The notes under the pieces were generated by a model. The model did not search any database and had not been told where the DNA came from. It saw only the letters and a list, made by a program, of their open reading frames with translations. From Balaenoptera acutorostrata (Eukaryota > Chordata > Mammalia > Artiodactyla > Balaenopteridae): DNA of 64,000 nt. Location of the stretch: NCBI RefSeq assembly GCF_949987535.1, contig NC_080066.1:89733600-89797599 (forward strand), given 5' to 3'. Positions 1 to 11,200 of the stretch are shown in pieces (the first letter of the stretch is position 1; every line of letters starts with the position of its first letter). Position numbers and translations under genes: made by a program.

Positions 1-8
1 GGGCAGCT

Positions 9-112
9 GCTAAGTGACCGGCACTGTGCTGGACCCTGAGAGATACGGCCAGGAACAGGCAGCCCAAGTCCCTGCCCTCACAAAGTTGCCAGTCTAGCCG
101 GGAGGCAGTTAG
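9..112 (-). repeat. L2 LINE 3' end fragment
   Basis: Reads as the reverse complement of the L2 3' untranslated end: a degraded 'gtgccaggcactgtgctagg' analogue, then a 'gatac' block and 'tccctgccctcacaaag' followed by 'ccagtctag'. The order matches the antisense L2 terminus as I know it. Old and diverged; no target duplication visible. Confidence 0.6.
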
Positions 113-159
113 TTGTTCTTACTGAAGTCTGAATGGAAGGGAGCAACAAGAGGCTTTCT

Positions 160-300
160 AGTCCAATCTTTCCATTTTATAAATGAGGAATTTTACCATG
201 AGATATAGGATTTGCAGAAATCATTGTCAGCACTGAGACTGACACCCAGATCTTCTGATTTCTACTTTAATGCTCTTTACTCCTTTTGATCCAACTCAAG
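160..300 (+). repeat. MIR SINE fragment
   Basis: Contains a degraded MIR core ('cattttataaatgagga' near 173) followed by the usual downstream order of 'acaccca', 'tctgatttct' and 'tgctcttta'. Ancient tRNA-derived SINE, heavily diverged. Confidence 0.5.
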
Positions 301-1074
301 GAATAAAGCTGCCCAGAATTTCTCCATTAGTGCCCTGCCATGGGGTGTGAGCTTCTCACTGCTGCTGCTCCTTTCCAAGGGGAGATGCAGATGTTGACTG
401 AATGAAAGCATGGTATTATCTGAAAGGGTGACTGGTCAGGGGGATGTCAAAGAAAGAAAGAGGAGGTTATCTGGCCAGCACAGCTAGATCCTGAAACACA
501 GAGTGGCTGGCGTGAAAGTACCAGGCTCCAGGCTCCAGGATGCAAGGGAGGAAGAAGGCAAAAGAAGACCCTGAGGAGGAGGTGAGGAAGAAGAGAGGAA
601 CTGGGAAAGCGCCTAGTAATTACCAAGCTCCTATGTGGGGTGAGTTTTGCCTGTTTTTGCCCAAGGAGGCCACCATTTGGCAAGAGGCAAAGTTGAGACC
701 CAAATCCAGGTTGGCTGGTTTCAAATATATATGTGGATATATATTTCAAATATCCACTCCACAAGCCTGATAAAATTTTCCAGCTTCATAGTTTCTTATG
801 ACTTTGTGCTTCATTAAAGCCTTACATTTTACTTTATTTCATATTATTTTTTAACTGCTGTCTAAATGTAATTAAGGATTCATAAACACTTAAAAATCAG
901 TGAAGGTAGCTGAATAGAACCTATTACAAACTGCCATTTGAAGAGAATGAAATCTTCCTAAATTATTCTTTTTGTAAGTCTACATTTTCACAGGTTGGAT
1001 TTTCTTCAAACAGGATATACTTGCTCTTTATTGGAAACTGGTGAATTTTCTTGCTTTATACCTGTAGTCTAGTG
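301..1074. other. Unique AT-rich sequence, no gene recognized
   Basis: No repeat or exon signature recognized. Short open frames on both strands between 447 and 770 have no recognizable domain. They overlap each other antisense, as expected of chance reading frames in a purine-rich tract (about 540-600). Confidence 0.5.
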
Positions 1075-1274
1075 CAGCACCATCCAATACAACTTTCTGC
1101 AATAACAGATATGTTTCAAATCTGTGTTGTCCCAATACGGTAGCTGCTAGACACATATGACTATTGAGGACTTGAAATGTGGCTAGTATGACAAAGAAAC
1201 AGCTTTAAATTTTACCTAATTTTAGTTTAAAATAGGCACATGATGGCTAATGGCTAACATGCTGAACAGTGCAA
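1075..1274 (+). mobile_element. MER5A-like hAT DNA transposon remnant
   Basis: Non-autonomous hAT-Charlie type element. The left end resembles the MER5 terminus (CAG-type start followed by 'tccaata'), then 'actttctgcaataa', 'tagctgctagacacatatg' and 'gaaatgtggctag' in MER5A order, ending in 'cagtgcaa'. Flanks GTCTAGTG (1067-1074) and GTCTAAAA (1275-1282) agree at five of eight positions, so a decayed 8-bp target duplication is plausible. Confidence 0.75.
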
Positions 1275-2160
1275 GTCTAAAAAGTTCTGTAAATGTAAGT
1301 TGCTCACAGAGACCTATACTTATCTGCTAAGCAAGCTCAGCGTGTACTAGGCGAAACTGAAGAATGCTGGTACTCCGATGTGAAGACACAAATGTCAGAA
1401 GCGATCTAGGATAATAGCTTCAGTAACGTCCAGACATCATTAGTGGACTTAAGGATTCATTAAGTTTTAGAATCCCTTCACTGATGAGCAGGATGCACTT
1501 GCCCGATATGACTAGTTGTGTCACATTATTTTACCGGCAGAATGAACATTCTGGAAAATTTATATCCTTGTTTAGAAGGCTAGGAAGGAAAAAAAAGAAC
1601 CTCTCAGCCTGAAGGACCATGACCATGCCAAACACAGCACTTCTGAGATCCTCTTTGGGCCCAGATCATACCAAGCATTGTCCGTGGGTGTGAGCGCAAT
1701 CCACCATTGCTCTGTGTCTTTTAGCCCAACCACATTAGAATCTGCTTAGAGCTTTTGTTTTTTTCCTCCCCCAGCTCTATTTGATCGCCTCCAAACTGTG
1801 CTAAGTCTCACAAAATATTCCTTGCAAATCTGTCATAAGACTGAAGCAAATTTTAAAAAAGAATCTCTGAATGAAAAGCTATTATAACCTAACTAGAAAT
1901 GTGATTATCATTTTTTTTTCTTTTACTCTTTTTATATTTTCATTCTGTCAATCAGGTACTAATCCCTAGGAAGATATTTCTTTCAGTTGGTATAAACTAA
2001 GTATTTGAATTTTTATGATAATTTTCAGCTACATATATAATAAGTATGTCTTCTAACTGCATAGCTTCTTCCTCTCAGAAGCTTAAGTTTTCATGCTCAT
2101 TGTGCTTCATTCCCAGAGAGGCGAGGAAAGAGGGAACACCCCCACCAACACACACTTTCC
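1275..2160. other. Unique sequence, no gene recognized
   Basis: No coding, RNA or repeat signature was recognized. Contains homopolymer T/A runs near 1910 and a C-rich patch near 2140, just ahead of a MIR. Confidence 0.45.
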
Positions 2161-2164
2161 ATAT

Positions 2165-2325
2165 TCCAGGTAAATATCTATTGCCCACTATGTGCCAGGC
2201 ATTGCTCTAAGAACTGCACATGTATTAGGTCATTTGATTCTCACGACAACCCTTATGAAATCACTATTATAGATGAGGAAACTGAGGTACACAGAGAGGT
2301 TAAGGAGCTTGATGATTCAATAAAT
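2165..2325 (+). repeat. MIR SINE
   Basis: Well-preserved MIR core in order: 'cactatgtgccaggcattg', 'tcatttgattctcac', 'gatgaggaaactgaggtac' and 'agagaggttaag'. Ancient mammalian SINE. Confidence 0.85.
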
Positions 2326-2329
2326 ATCA

Positions 2330-2430
2330 ATCAGATGTCAGATATACACACATCTAGCACTGTGCTAGGTGCCATAGGAAATATAGCTCTTACTTTCAAG
2401 AATGTCCAGTCCAGGGAGGAGAGAAGATAT
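2330..2430 (-). repeat. L2 LINE 3' end fragment
   Basis: Antisense L2-end order: 'agcactgtgctaggtgcc', then a 'gctcttactttcaagaatg' analogue of the usual 'ccctgccctcatggagc' block, then 'gtccagtccaggga'. Diverged, boundaries approximate. Confidence 0.45.
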
Positions 2431-2492
2431 GCATCTGGCTTTCTAAGATCCAAAGAGATGACATGATAAATTCTATAAAAGGTATTATGGCA

Positions 2493-2591
2493 ATCTGTAT
2501 GTGTATGGCTGATTCATTTTGTTGTGCAGTGGATGCTAACACAACATTGTAAAGCAATCATACTCCAATAAAAATTAATAAAAAAATTTTA
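2493..2591 (+). mobile_element. 5'-truncated L1 3' end (99 bp)
   Basis: Only the last about 95 bases of a cetartiodactyl-type L1 3' UTR are present: 'tggctgattcattttgttgt', 'aacattgtaaagcaatcata', 'ctccaataaaaatt', then an A-rich tail. It is bounded by a perfect 16-bp target duplication AAAAGGTATTATGGCA at 2477-2492 and 2592-2607. A complete, very short insertion event with the 5' part lost at integration. Confidence 0.9.
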
Positions 2592-2607
2592 AAAAGGTAT
2601 TATGGCA

Positions 2608-4420
2608 GACCAAGTATAACCAGAACTAAAACTGTTCTTAAATACAAGAGTGAAAAGTCTCTCTTGTCTTCTGTCTTCCCAGAGCTGTACAGGTCAGAAG
2701 AGTTAACTCTCTATTCCTGGGCAATGGGCACCCTAAATTTATATTTAAAACATGAAAATAATCTCATAAAATACTTTACTGCTCTTATGCATAAAGCAGC
2801 TATAGCCGTGATTCCCATTGAGGGCCCTGCCTCATGGAATACACAGCTCTCCTGTGAGACTGATGAAATCCAGACCTCCACCCATGTGGGTGTTGAAAGA
2901 GCCTCATTCACACATTACCACTTCTGCCCAGGAAATCAATTACAGCCAGGTGGTCTCCTACCCATTTCAGAAACCAGGAAAGTGGAATATATAAAGATGA
3001 TCCTTTCACCAGATGACTGGGAAAGTTTTTGGAGGATAAAGGAATAGGAGGCATATTTCCTATCATTCCAGTCCATTCCTTTCCCTCCTCCCCAACAGAC
3101 CATAGTAAGTTCCCCTGTTTATATGGGGATCATCACGAGGAAGCAATTATAGTAAAAAGCTAAACCTGTATGCTGTCACTTTGCTATTACTTTCAAAAAT
3201 ATTTCTCTATAAATAAGCTGGGGGTGGGGAGACCAAAGTTACTGTGCAGAAAAGGACAGATTATGAACCAAAAAAGGCCAAGAAATAAATGGTGATTATA
3301 TAATAGCATCCATAACTGGTTTTCCATGGGTCCTGGTGATCATTCTCCACAGAAAAGTAACTACTAACCAACCAAGGCCACTAACGTTATTTTGTTCAAG
3401 GATATGGTTGGGAAGGCTCCCTTTCACATGTAGTGGCCACACAATCTTTCAAGAGTCAAATGAAGAGTTTGGAGAATAGCATCATTTGCCTACAGGGAAA
3501 ACTCAGAGCTCTGGCATAGACTAAATTGTGGGACTCTGGGGAAATGGTTTTCTAAAAATTCCCGATGTCTACAGAAATATGGAGCTTCTTTTAAACTGAG
3601 TTTAAATATATTTAGTTCGTTTGTAATATATTAGTAAACCTTGTAATGATATGCCTTCCTACTACGGATAATTGTGGAGAGGATTCCCCACCAAAATCAT
3701 CTTTTGTGTTGAATCAGCTGATGGCATTGCTAATAGCTTTGGAGGGTGGAAAGGTATCAGTCTCTGATATTACTATGTAAATACAGCAAATGGCTATGTA
3801 CATATTCAAGTATTTCTCAGTTTCCTCTGGTCTTCTCACTGGGTGGCTGTCTTGGTGTTCTGGGGTTTTGGGTTTTTATTTGTTTTTGTTTTGGAGTGTT
3901 TTATCAAAATGTCATGCACAGCCCCCATTTTATCTAAGCATTAAAATCTGTTCACATTCTAATAGAAGGGATTTGAAGATTATCTGCCCTTTTGGCATAA
4001 TCAACGTCTCTATTCCCCTCCATGCCTATAAACAATTGAGGTTTGACCCTATTCTCATTCACAAATAAAATGAAATAAAATGGTTTGGGGCGTTATTATA
4101 AACGAGCAGTGGACTGAGAAGGGAGTTGGCTCTCCTAACAAACTCTGGGTCCTTCAGGAGGGATGAAAGAGTGGGACTGATGATGGGGGAGAGGAAGAGA
4201 TAAATGGATGTGTGGATAGGCCTGACAGATGGATGAATTTCCTGATTAATGGATGCCTTACCTATACATCTGCACTTGAATTTTAATAGAAACTTTGCTC
4301 AGTTTTTCTTTATCCTTCTGTGAAATGAGAGATGAAGGCATGGTGCAGCTCTGACATCTTATGATCACACCTTTGTAAAGATTTTTTTGTCCCCTTCTCC
4401 CCTCTTTACCTTCCCACAGC
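2608..4420. other. Unique sequence, no gene recognized
   Basis: A 127-codon plus-strand frame (2664-3047) is the longest open stretch but has no recognizable domain and overlaps an antisense frame (2711-2911), so I do not call it a gene. GT-rich patch around 3850-3900. No repeat recognized with confidence. Confidence 0.45.
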
Positions 4421-4424
4421 ATGT

Positions 4425-4690
4425 ACCTTGGTGAACTGATCCTTCAAATCTAGGCTCAAATTTTTCTGATTTTCCCAGCATCTCAAATATGCTCCTACAT
4501 GTCTTCTGAGGCAGTTATCATATTTTAAACTGTTTATTAGATAATCATATAGTCTTCTAGACTGTTGAGTTCTTCTATTCTTCTCTATGGGGAGAGAAGG
4601 GACCTTTGCCTACTTTATCTGGAACTGGATGGAAACCTAGGAGGTACTTAATGACATTTGTTGGCATCAATTTTCCTTTTACTTTTAGGA
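4425..4690 (+). repeat. L2 LINE 3' region
   Basis: Sense-orientation L2 order: 'cttcaaatctaggctcaaat', a 'tcttctgaggcagttatcat' segment, 'agtcttctagactgttgagt', 'gggacctttgcctactttat', then an 'aggtacttaatgac' analogue of the L2 'aggtgctcaataaat' end. Strongly diverged. Confidence 0.55.
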
Positions 4691-6940
4691 TGATCCTCCT
4701 TAAAATAGGGAGGATGAATGAATAGGTTCATATTCTTTTTTCCCACCTTCTTCCTCTTCTCTGCCTGTCTCTCTCAAATGAACAATAAAAAGGGTGGGGA
4801 GGGGAGAAAAGAAAAGGAACATTGACAGAGACACCAAAAGAAGAGAACTTGGTACAACAGGAATAACCAACAAGGATTGAGCAGGCTGCCAACTCCCACT
4901 GTTTCTCAGAATTTCCCTCTGGGTTAGGTTGTCCCCATTTGGAGCTCTGATAGTCTACGGTCTTCCTTCCTCCTCAGTGGTAACCAGAGTAGAAAGTCAC
5001 TTTTAACTAAGAAATACTGTAAACAGAGACTTGGAAGAGCAATTGAAAACAGCAAAATCTTGCCCCTGAAATTGTTTTTGTAATTATAATTTCTGCACTG
5101 GGAAAACATGGCCTTCTAATTCACATGTCCTCCTAGAGCGAAGGTCTGATGCACACTGATCTGCAATGTAAATCACAAGGAAGCCCTGCTGGATTTAAGA
5201 GAGCAGTTCTCTAACCACACTGTCAAGTGCATTGAGTCCTTTTTTTTTCCTTCTCAGAGCTGGTTGAAAAGCTATTTAAGCAGGTAAGCATAGTCCTGAC
5301 AGGTAAAGCAAATGGAAAGGAAGGTTACAGGATATACCAAAACTAAGGAGCTAGAGCAGATGTCTGTCTCTAAAAACACTACAATGGTAGATGCATTCCT
5401 GAAACTTTTCTCTTTCACACACACACATACACACAGTCTTTATTCTGACAATTATCTAATCTGAATAATTTTCCACCTCTGCTCTTTGATTCCTGAATAT
5501 CTTTCTTAGGCAATGTCAGTTGCAAGCAAGACATAAAGTTTTTCATTTTTATCTAGAAACAAAAGGAAAACAACAGCTATAACAGAAATTTTTGAGGTGG
5601 TAAAGTTATGATCAGCATCTACTATTTTCTTTTTAATTTAATTTTTGTTTCAACATTTCAGAATCTCAGTCCTCTTATCTATATTTAATTGATTGGCAGT
5701 TTGGTTTTTGGAATCACTCCTTCATTACTTGCGATCTACAACTACTTCCCTCTCCTTTCTGCCCCCATTTCCTTCTCCAGCCCCTCAGCCTCTTACTCTT
5801 CCTCCCCTAACTTGAACACCAAGAAAGAGAGAACAGAGTTTTAAAACATGGAAATTTGGTATACAAAGTTACAGTTTGATGCCCAAGAAGGAAAATCCTA
5901 AACCCTTGCCATCTTTAATCACATGAATTCAAAAATTCCTTCCTGGCCTCTTAAATCTTGTCTTAAGTTGGTTTCAAATAATATGCAAAAAAATCTGATG
6001 AATTCATTGGAACAATTTTACAAATTCTTGAATGATTGTGTCCCCTAGGGCTGGAAACACACATTTTAGGCAGCTTAAAGCTGTTAAATAAGCCCACTTT
6101 TCACTTTTTTTTTTCTTCCTGTACTTATGCTGCCAGCAATAGAGACATGATGTGAACTGCAAGGCCTTTTGCTGACCACACAAGTCTCCTCTGTGCAGAG
6201 TGGCAAGCAGCCACTTCTAACCATAACTATTATGTGCCTGTATCACTTCTGGCATCATCTCACTGATTCACCCCTACCCACTCTTCAGTGGAGAGGAGAC
6301 AGGCTAACTGAAAACTCACAGGGAAAAGGAAATCTTCTCATTCAATGGTAAATCCCAAGTTGCCTTTCCTCTGCCAAATAACAGTGGACTCCTAATCTTA
6401 AATTTCAACCTCAAAAAAGATCAGAAGGGATTAGGGCAAGGGAGGGGTTGGAAAACTGAGCCATGAGAATTGTTCATTGTGATTTGTAAAAATTAAACAC
6501 AAAATATAAAATTAAAAACAAGGGGGGAAATGTCAACCAATTATGTTGAGGGGTAGAAAAACCTTTTCTCTATTTTCTCCATGTGAAGGACTAATGCAAC
6601 TGAGAATGCTTATCATGGAAAAGAAAATTATAGGAAGGCTTGGGATGTGAGGATGGAACCTCAGTTGTCTTTGAATAGCTGAACTACTGCAACTGGAAAG
6701 AAGAAACAGGTTCCATGCATGTGGCCCTAAGGAGAAGAACCAGGTCCAATGGGTGGAAGTTATAGGAAACTAGATTTTGAGAATGATAAGAATATTAGAC
6801 AGTAAGACCTACCCAGTGATGGAATGGGGCATCTCAGTGGAAGATGGGATAGAGCTTAAAGCTTCTAAGTTTGTTCAAGAAACATCTGAATAAGCACCAG
6901 AGAATCCATTTGAAGCTAGTTCTTCCTTATATGAACACAA
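4691..6940. other. Unique sequence with a short CA microsatellite
   Basis: A short (CA)n run with one interruption lies at about 5417-5437. C/T-rich patches occur near 4740-4780 and 5750-5820. No gene, RNA or confident repeat recognized. Confidence 0.45.
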
Positions 6941-6944
6941 TGGT

Positions 6945-7090
6945 ATGATGGAGGGGAGCACTGGACCAGGAGTCAGGAGTCCTTGCTTTGTCACTTAATG
7001 GCTAAATGATACTGAGAAAATCAATTAACCCATTTGGACTTTAGTTTTCTCATCTTCAAAATGAGAGACTGAGATATGCTTTCCTCTACA
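6945..7090 (+). repeat. MIR SINE
   Basis: MIR left part in order: 'gagcactggaccaggagtca', 'ttgctttgtcacttaatggc', 'cattt' plus 'ggactttagttttctcatc', 'tcaaaatgagagactgag'. Only the 5' and core portions are clear. Confidence 0.8.
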
Positions 7091-8340
7091 GTCCTTCTAG
7101 TTCTCATAATATCCTATTATTGTTTCTTTAAATTTTTTCCTACTAGTTGTTTACAAGTTGATGAGGTACTTATAAATCATATAGACACAATTTGTGCATA
7201 CTATTTGGATATACATTTCTCAAATTTTACTCACCATACAAAATGCCTCGAAGTATTATGTGTATGCATTGCAGTGAAAATCCCTCTTAACCAGAGGTGC
7301 TTGAGGATTTTGGTCAACCTCTGTTTCCTGAAATGGTACAGCTAAATTTGTTCAAGGAAAAGTTATAAGTAATATAGAGGGGAAACATGTGGTATACCCA
7401 ACTAGGATCAGAGCTTACTGGCTTTACTGACGATACATTCTGCTATGTGTTGTTCAATGTAAAATAGAGAACCATGAAAAAGATTCAGGCTATACTCAGC
7501 TCTTGCAGGAAGCAAGATAAGGGTTCAGTGAAGCACAGTAGTGTTTTGTTTCCCTAAGACTGAGGAACTGCAGACTGGATATTGGTAAAGGCTCTGCCAC
7601 AACAGTCAAATGTCAATTATTGCTTTGTGCCCATCCCTGAACTCTCACATTCATCTCATTCTTCGTAACCCACCCTCCCACAACCAGCACAGACACCTGC
7701 GTCAAACCATTCAGAAAATATTTCATTAGAAGACATTATGATAAGATGGTATAGTTAAATTTAAAGGAAGGGTATTTGTGGCTCTACATTCTTTCTACCC
7801 TAGGAAAAGTAGGAATTTGAATCACTAGAATCATGAGCAATACACCTCTGTGTTGAAAACTATTATGACATTCAATGGGGAAGGTGCACTGTTTATATCT
7901 CTTTCTATTCTGAAATCACCAAAAGTTATAGTCTCAAAAAAGGGCCTTATAAAAAAAGTACCAGCACACCAAAGACCATGGAATGATGCCAAGATATTAA
8001 AAGTTACCTTAGAAACTGAAGGATTAAAAAAGAAAGAGAGCAAGAGCGAGTGCTTATCAGTGGTAAATCCACTGTGGGGTTTAAGAATCCCACAGAAAAA
8101 GAACTAAATAATATTTTAAATTCTGGTTCCTTGTGAAACATATTTTTCAAAATCTTGAAAATCTTTCTAACTACTTATCTTAAGATATATCCTTCATAAT
8201 TGTCTGCATAGTCCTTTTCTCCACGTTAATGGCCTCAATAAAAAAGGAAAAGATTCTGTGTGCAACAATCTCGACAACCTTATCCAATATTTTACACAAA
8301 CGGTACAAAATTGGCTTCATCATTGTCTTTAGGAAAATGA
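7091..8340. other. Unique AT-rich sequence, no gene recognized
   Basis: Overlapping frames on opposite strands (7831-8043 minus, 7850-8107 plus) have no recognizable domain and are treated as chance. No repeat identified. Confidence 0.45.
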
Positions 8341-8344
8341 CAAT

Positions 8345-8640
8345 TCACTTGTTCTTTCCTGACAAATATTTACTCCCTACCTTTTCTGGACATTGCCTTA
8401 TGAGCTGTGGCAGACTCAAAGATGAGATTAGCATGTTCCCTAGCCTCAAGTAATTTATCCTTAAGCTGGGAAGATCAGATGTGTAATAAAATTTAAAATA
8501 ATATGATAAGGGCTACAAGAGAGTTGTAACTTTAGAGAATGAAGAGATGAATTCTGCTGGACAAAAAGAGAACTCTTCCTGGAGAAGGTAACATATAACT
8601 GGGGTGTGACACATTCTCAGTGGAAACAGCAAGGTATCAA
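8345..8640 (-). repeat. L2 LINE 3' region
   Basis: Antisense L2 order: 'ctggacattgccttatgagc', 'gttccctagcctcaagtaat', 'aatatgataagggctacaag', 'aactcttcctggagaaggta'. It continues from the 3' end into the L2 body. Diverged. Confidence 0.5.
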
Positions 8641-9045
8641 GGTAGAAAACACTGGAGATGTGCTTCCTTGTTAGAAGCATAAGGTAAAGGGAAAAGAGGG
8701 AGAAAAATCCTGATCTACCATTTATTATAGAAAAAGAAATTTTATTTTTATTTGGTTGACTCTAGGAAAGAGTCATTGAACTTGCTCAGTATGGTCAGGG
8801 ACTTCTAAGTAGGATGCAGGTCTAAAGAAATCTAAAGACTCCATTACAAAGACAGAACACAGAACTCTTTAGGAAGTATCAGTGTAATTTGCATCATAAA
8901 ATTCAGTATCTTTTGTGAGGCTCTTGGGGTAACCTGAAAACGCTGATCATAAAGATTTCCTTATGAACTGAATTTGACAGAAATTAGTATATATATTTAT
9001 ATATGTATATAAATGAATAAACTGGCAGAAGAAAATAAAGCAGCA

Positions 9046-9152
9046 GTGCTCACTTCGACAGCTCATATACTAAAATTGGAACAATACAGAGAAGATTAGC
9101 ATGGCCCCTGCGCAAGGATGACACGCAAATTCGTGAAGCATTCCATATTTTT
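9046..9152 (+). pseudogene. RNU6: U6 spliceosomal snRNA retropseudogene (full-length)
   Basis: Matches U6 snRNA along its whole 107 nt, from the GTGCTC 5' end to the terminal T run. The central region is intact, including ACAGAGAAGATTAGCATGG (ACAGA box and catalytic/U4-pairing segment), 'cccctgcgcaaggatgac' and 'acgcaaattcgtgaagc'. By eye about five substitutions differ from the mammalian U6 I know, clustered near the 5' stem (for example 'cacttcgacag' instead of 'cgcttcggcag') plus single changes at 'gaacaata' and 'agcattcc'. No U6-type external promoter (TATA box near -25, PSE near -55) is evident upstream: the flank is the target duplication and an AT-rich tract. It is therefore a dead retrocopy. 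The 3' neighbour is L1 sequence, not genomic DNA. Confidence 0.95.
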
Positions 9153-9392
9153 CATATATGTCGAACCTAGAAAAATGGTACAGATGAACCGGTTTGCAAG
9201 GCAGAAATAGAGACACAGATGTAGAGAACAAACGTATAGACACCAGGGGAGAAAGTTGGGGGGGGGGTTTGGTGGTGGTGGGATGAATTGGGAGATTGGG
9301 ATTGACATATATACACTAATATGTATAGAACAGATAACTAATAAGAACCTGCTGTATAATAAATAAATTAATTAAATTTAAAATAAAAAAGA
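9153..9392 (+). mobile_element. L1 3' UTR part of the chimera
   Basis: Begins 'catatatgtcgaacctag' and continues with L1 3' UTR landmarks: 'aaaaatggtacagatgaacc', 'gcaaggcagaaatagagaca', a G-run near 9260, 'tgaattgggagattgggatt', 'gacatatatacactaatatg' and 'aagaacctgctgtataataa', then an AAATAAATTAATT-type A-rich tail. The same 3' UTR occurs inverted at 22077-22261. The terminus is shorter than the '...caataaaa' L1 ends elsewhere in the window. Confidence 0.9.
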
Positions 9393-9409
9393 AAGAAAAT
9401 AAAGCAGCA

Positions 9410-10216
9410 AATCAAGACCCTAAAAGTACCTCTCGTGACATTGTTTAGCTGTATTATTATTTGGCTGTGAAGAGCTTTGCTTGGAGGATTACTAGATAGA
9501 GATGTTGATATCCCAGTATCCAAACAATATACATCCAACAACTATTTCATGAAAATTCTATCAGCCTCATTATGTCTACATGATGTTAACTCTGTATAGG
9601 TGGGAAGTAATCAGAATAAATCCTCCTAGGTGACTGGATTTTTGCAGCACAATATAACCAATATTGGGAATATACTTAATGTTCAGGAAGTTTTATAGGA
9701 CACACTATTCAATTAGACCCTTAAGAATATAATCAAAACTGTCAATCAACTAGGCTTTCATCCTCATCTCTCTTTTTACCTCATGAATGAACAGGATGGT
9801 TGAAGGAAGTCTAAACTCTTCTTAGCATTCATTGTGCAATTGGGAGTGTAGTTAGGATGACTAAGATAAATGACCCAGAACAGAAGGTTCTTCAATCTTA
9901 GAAGGTGAGCTCCTCACAGGTCTATCTGCTACTTCATAAGCCTGGACTGTATTCCATCCTTCTGATGAGGCATTTCCTCTCTGAATTAGTCTCAGGACAT
10001 GATGATGGAAATAGCAGTGTTTATTCAAGGTCACCACTCTCTTGAGCTTCTAAAACAGTAGTAAAGATAAGATAGCTTGTTAAAGACAAAAAGGTTATTA
10101 GTCTCCAGATAAGATATCTTATCTTCAACACCTTCTCCTACTTCAGTATTGAGGGTCTGTAAATTTAGTGACAATCATCTTGATGAAAAGCAGTCAGTTA
10201 TCTATCTGCATGATAT
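9410..10216. other. Unique sequence with GATA-motif cluster
   Basis: No gene or repeat recognized. The notable content is a group of AGATAAG motifs around 10060-10125, described separately. Confidence 0.4.
10107..10124. promoter_or_regulatory. 18-bp perfect palindrome of two GATA-type motifs
   Basis: AGATAAGATATCTTATCT is its own reverse complement and carries the WGATAR core on both strands. Another 'aaagataagatag' lies about 45 bp upstream (near 10064-10076). GATA zinc-finger factors are known to bind paired or palindromic WGATAR sites; whether this one is bound is inference from motif content only. Confidence 0.3.
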
Positions 10217-10229
10217 AAATATAAATAAA

Positions 10230-10346
10230 GGGGAGTTTGGGGGAGAATGGATGCATGTATATGTATGGTTGAGTCACTTTGCTGTGCACCTGAAACTATC
10301 ACAACAGTGTTAATTGACTATACTCCAATATAAAATAAAAAGTTAA
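10230..10346 (+). mobile_element. 5'-truncated L1 3' end (117 bp)
   Basis: L1 3' UTR end: 'gtatatgtatggttgagtca', 'ctttgctgtgcacctgaaac', 'gactatactccaatataaaa', then an A-rich tail. Flanked by 13-bp repeats AAATATAAATAAA (10217-10229) and AAATACAAATAAA (10347-10359) with one mismatch, a likely target duplication. Confidence 0.85.
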
Positions 10347-10359
10347 AAATACAAATAAA

Positions 10360-10944
10360 TGTTATTATTCCTTTCTCTAATTATTAAAATATCATGAATA
10401 TTAGCTATTGTTTCATTAATATTAATTTTTCTTTTAGTCAAGTATAATCTCTTTCATTTCAGTGGGAAATAATTTCCAGATTCCACATTTATGAATATTA
10501 CACAGTGACTGTGAAAGTTTAAAGACATTTACTCCTTCAATTAGGTGACTGTCCTTGTTTATTTTCAGATAGACTAGATAATGGGTTAAAATCCCGTTTT
10601 AATTTTATTCTTTCAGAACATGTCATTTCTTTTGGGCAAAGCTATATTTTCCACTTTATTTTGATGACAGTTAAACATAGTTCTTTCCTCTCTCAATAAA
10701 TCTTCCATGTCAGAGCTATAAAAGAATATATGAAAAGTTCCAAATTTTTCAGTTGTTCTCCAAATAGTTTTGGACCACCCTAACTTTAGTGTGAAACCCT
10801 GAGTTCAGTCATGTTTAAAATACCAAGAAGAATCAAACATAATTTTAGCCCTCAAGGAACAACAACTATAGTAATTCAGGTCATCGGTAATTACACAACA
10901 AAGTAGAAAGTGGTAAGTTACAAGCAAAAGGAGGTATAGCTATG
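10360..10944. other. Unique AT-rich sequence
   Basis: No gene, RNA or repeat signature recognized. Confidence 0.4.
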
Positions 10945-11200
10945 AAGCACAGTCTTGCCTATTGGCTAAGAATAAGGTCTATGAATTAGAATTCCAGATC
11001 TAAAACCAACCACTGGACCTTGGATTAATTATTGTGCCCTCTCTAAGAATTTCTTCCTAAGTGAATTAGGAATAATAATAGCATTATCTCCACTATGGGG
11101 TTGTTTTGTGGATTGCATGAGATAATGTACATAAGGAACTTTTCATATTATAGAATAAGGTTTAATATTTATCATTATCCTTGTGATTTTGTTCTTATTG
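10945..11200 (+). repeat. MIR SINE (near full-length)
   Basis: MIR order from left end to tail: 'tctatgaattagaattccag', 'ccactggaccttggattaat', 'ctaagtgaattaggaataat', 'tggggttgttttgtggattg', 'catgagataatgtacataag', then a poor L2-like tail. Confidence 0.75.

Larger units (their letters stand above)
9029..9409 (+). mobile_element. U6/L1 chimeric retroinsertion with target duplication
   Basis: One integration unit made of two RNAs: U6 snRNA at its 5' side (9046-9152) joined directly to an L1 3' UTR (9153-9392). The whole unit is bounded by a perfect 17-bp target duplication AAGAAAATAAAGCAGCA at 9029-9045 and 9393-9409. A duplication that encloses both parts, with none visible between them, shows that they integrated together. 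Known mechanism: during L1 target-primed reverse transcription the enzyme switches template from L1 RNA to U6 RNA (U6-L1 chimeras are described in primates). Confidence 0.92.

Noticed and set aside
2664..3047. 127-codon plus-strand open frame, long for the region
   Set aside because: No domain, no splice or promoter context, and an antisense frame overlaps it. Compatible with chance in AT-rich DNA.
9046..9152. Functional U6 snRNA gene
   Set aside because: About five substitutions, no evident external promoter elements upstream, and direct fusion to an L1 tail inside one target duplication.
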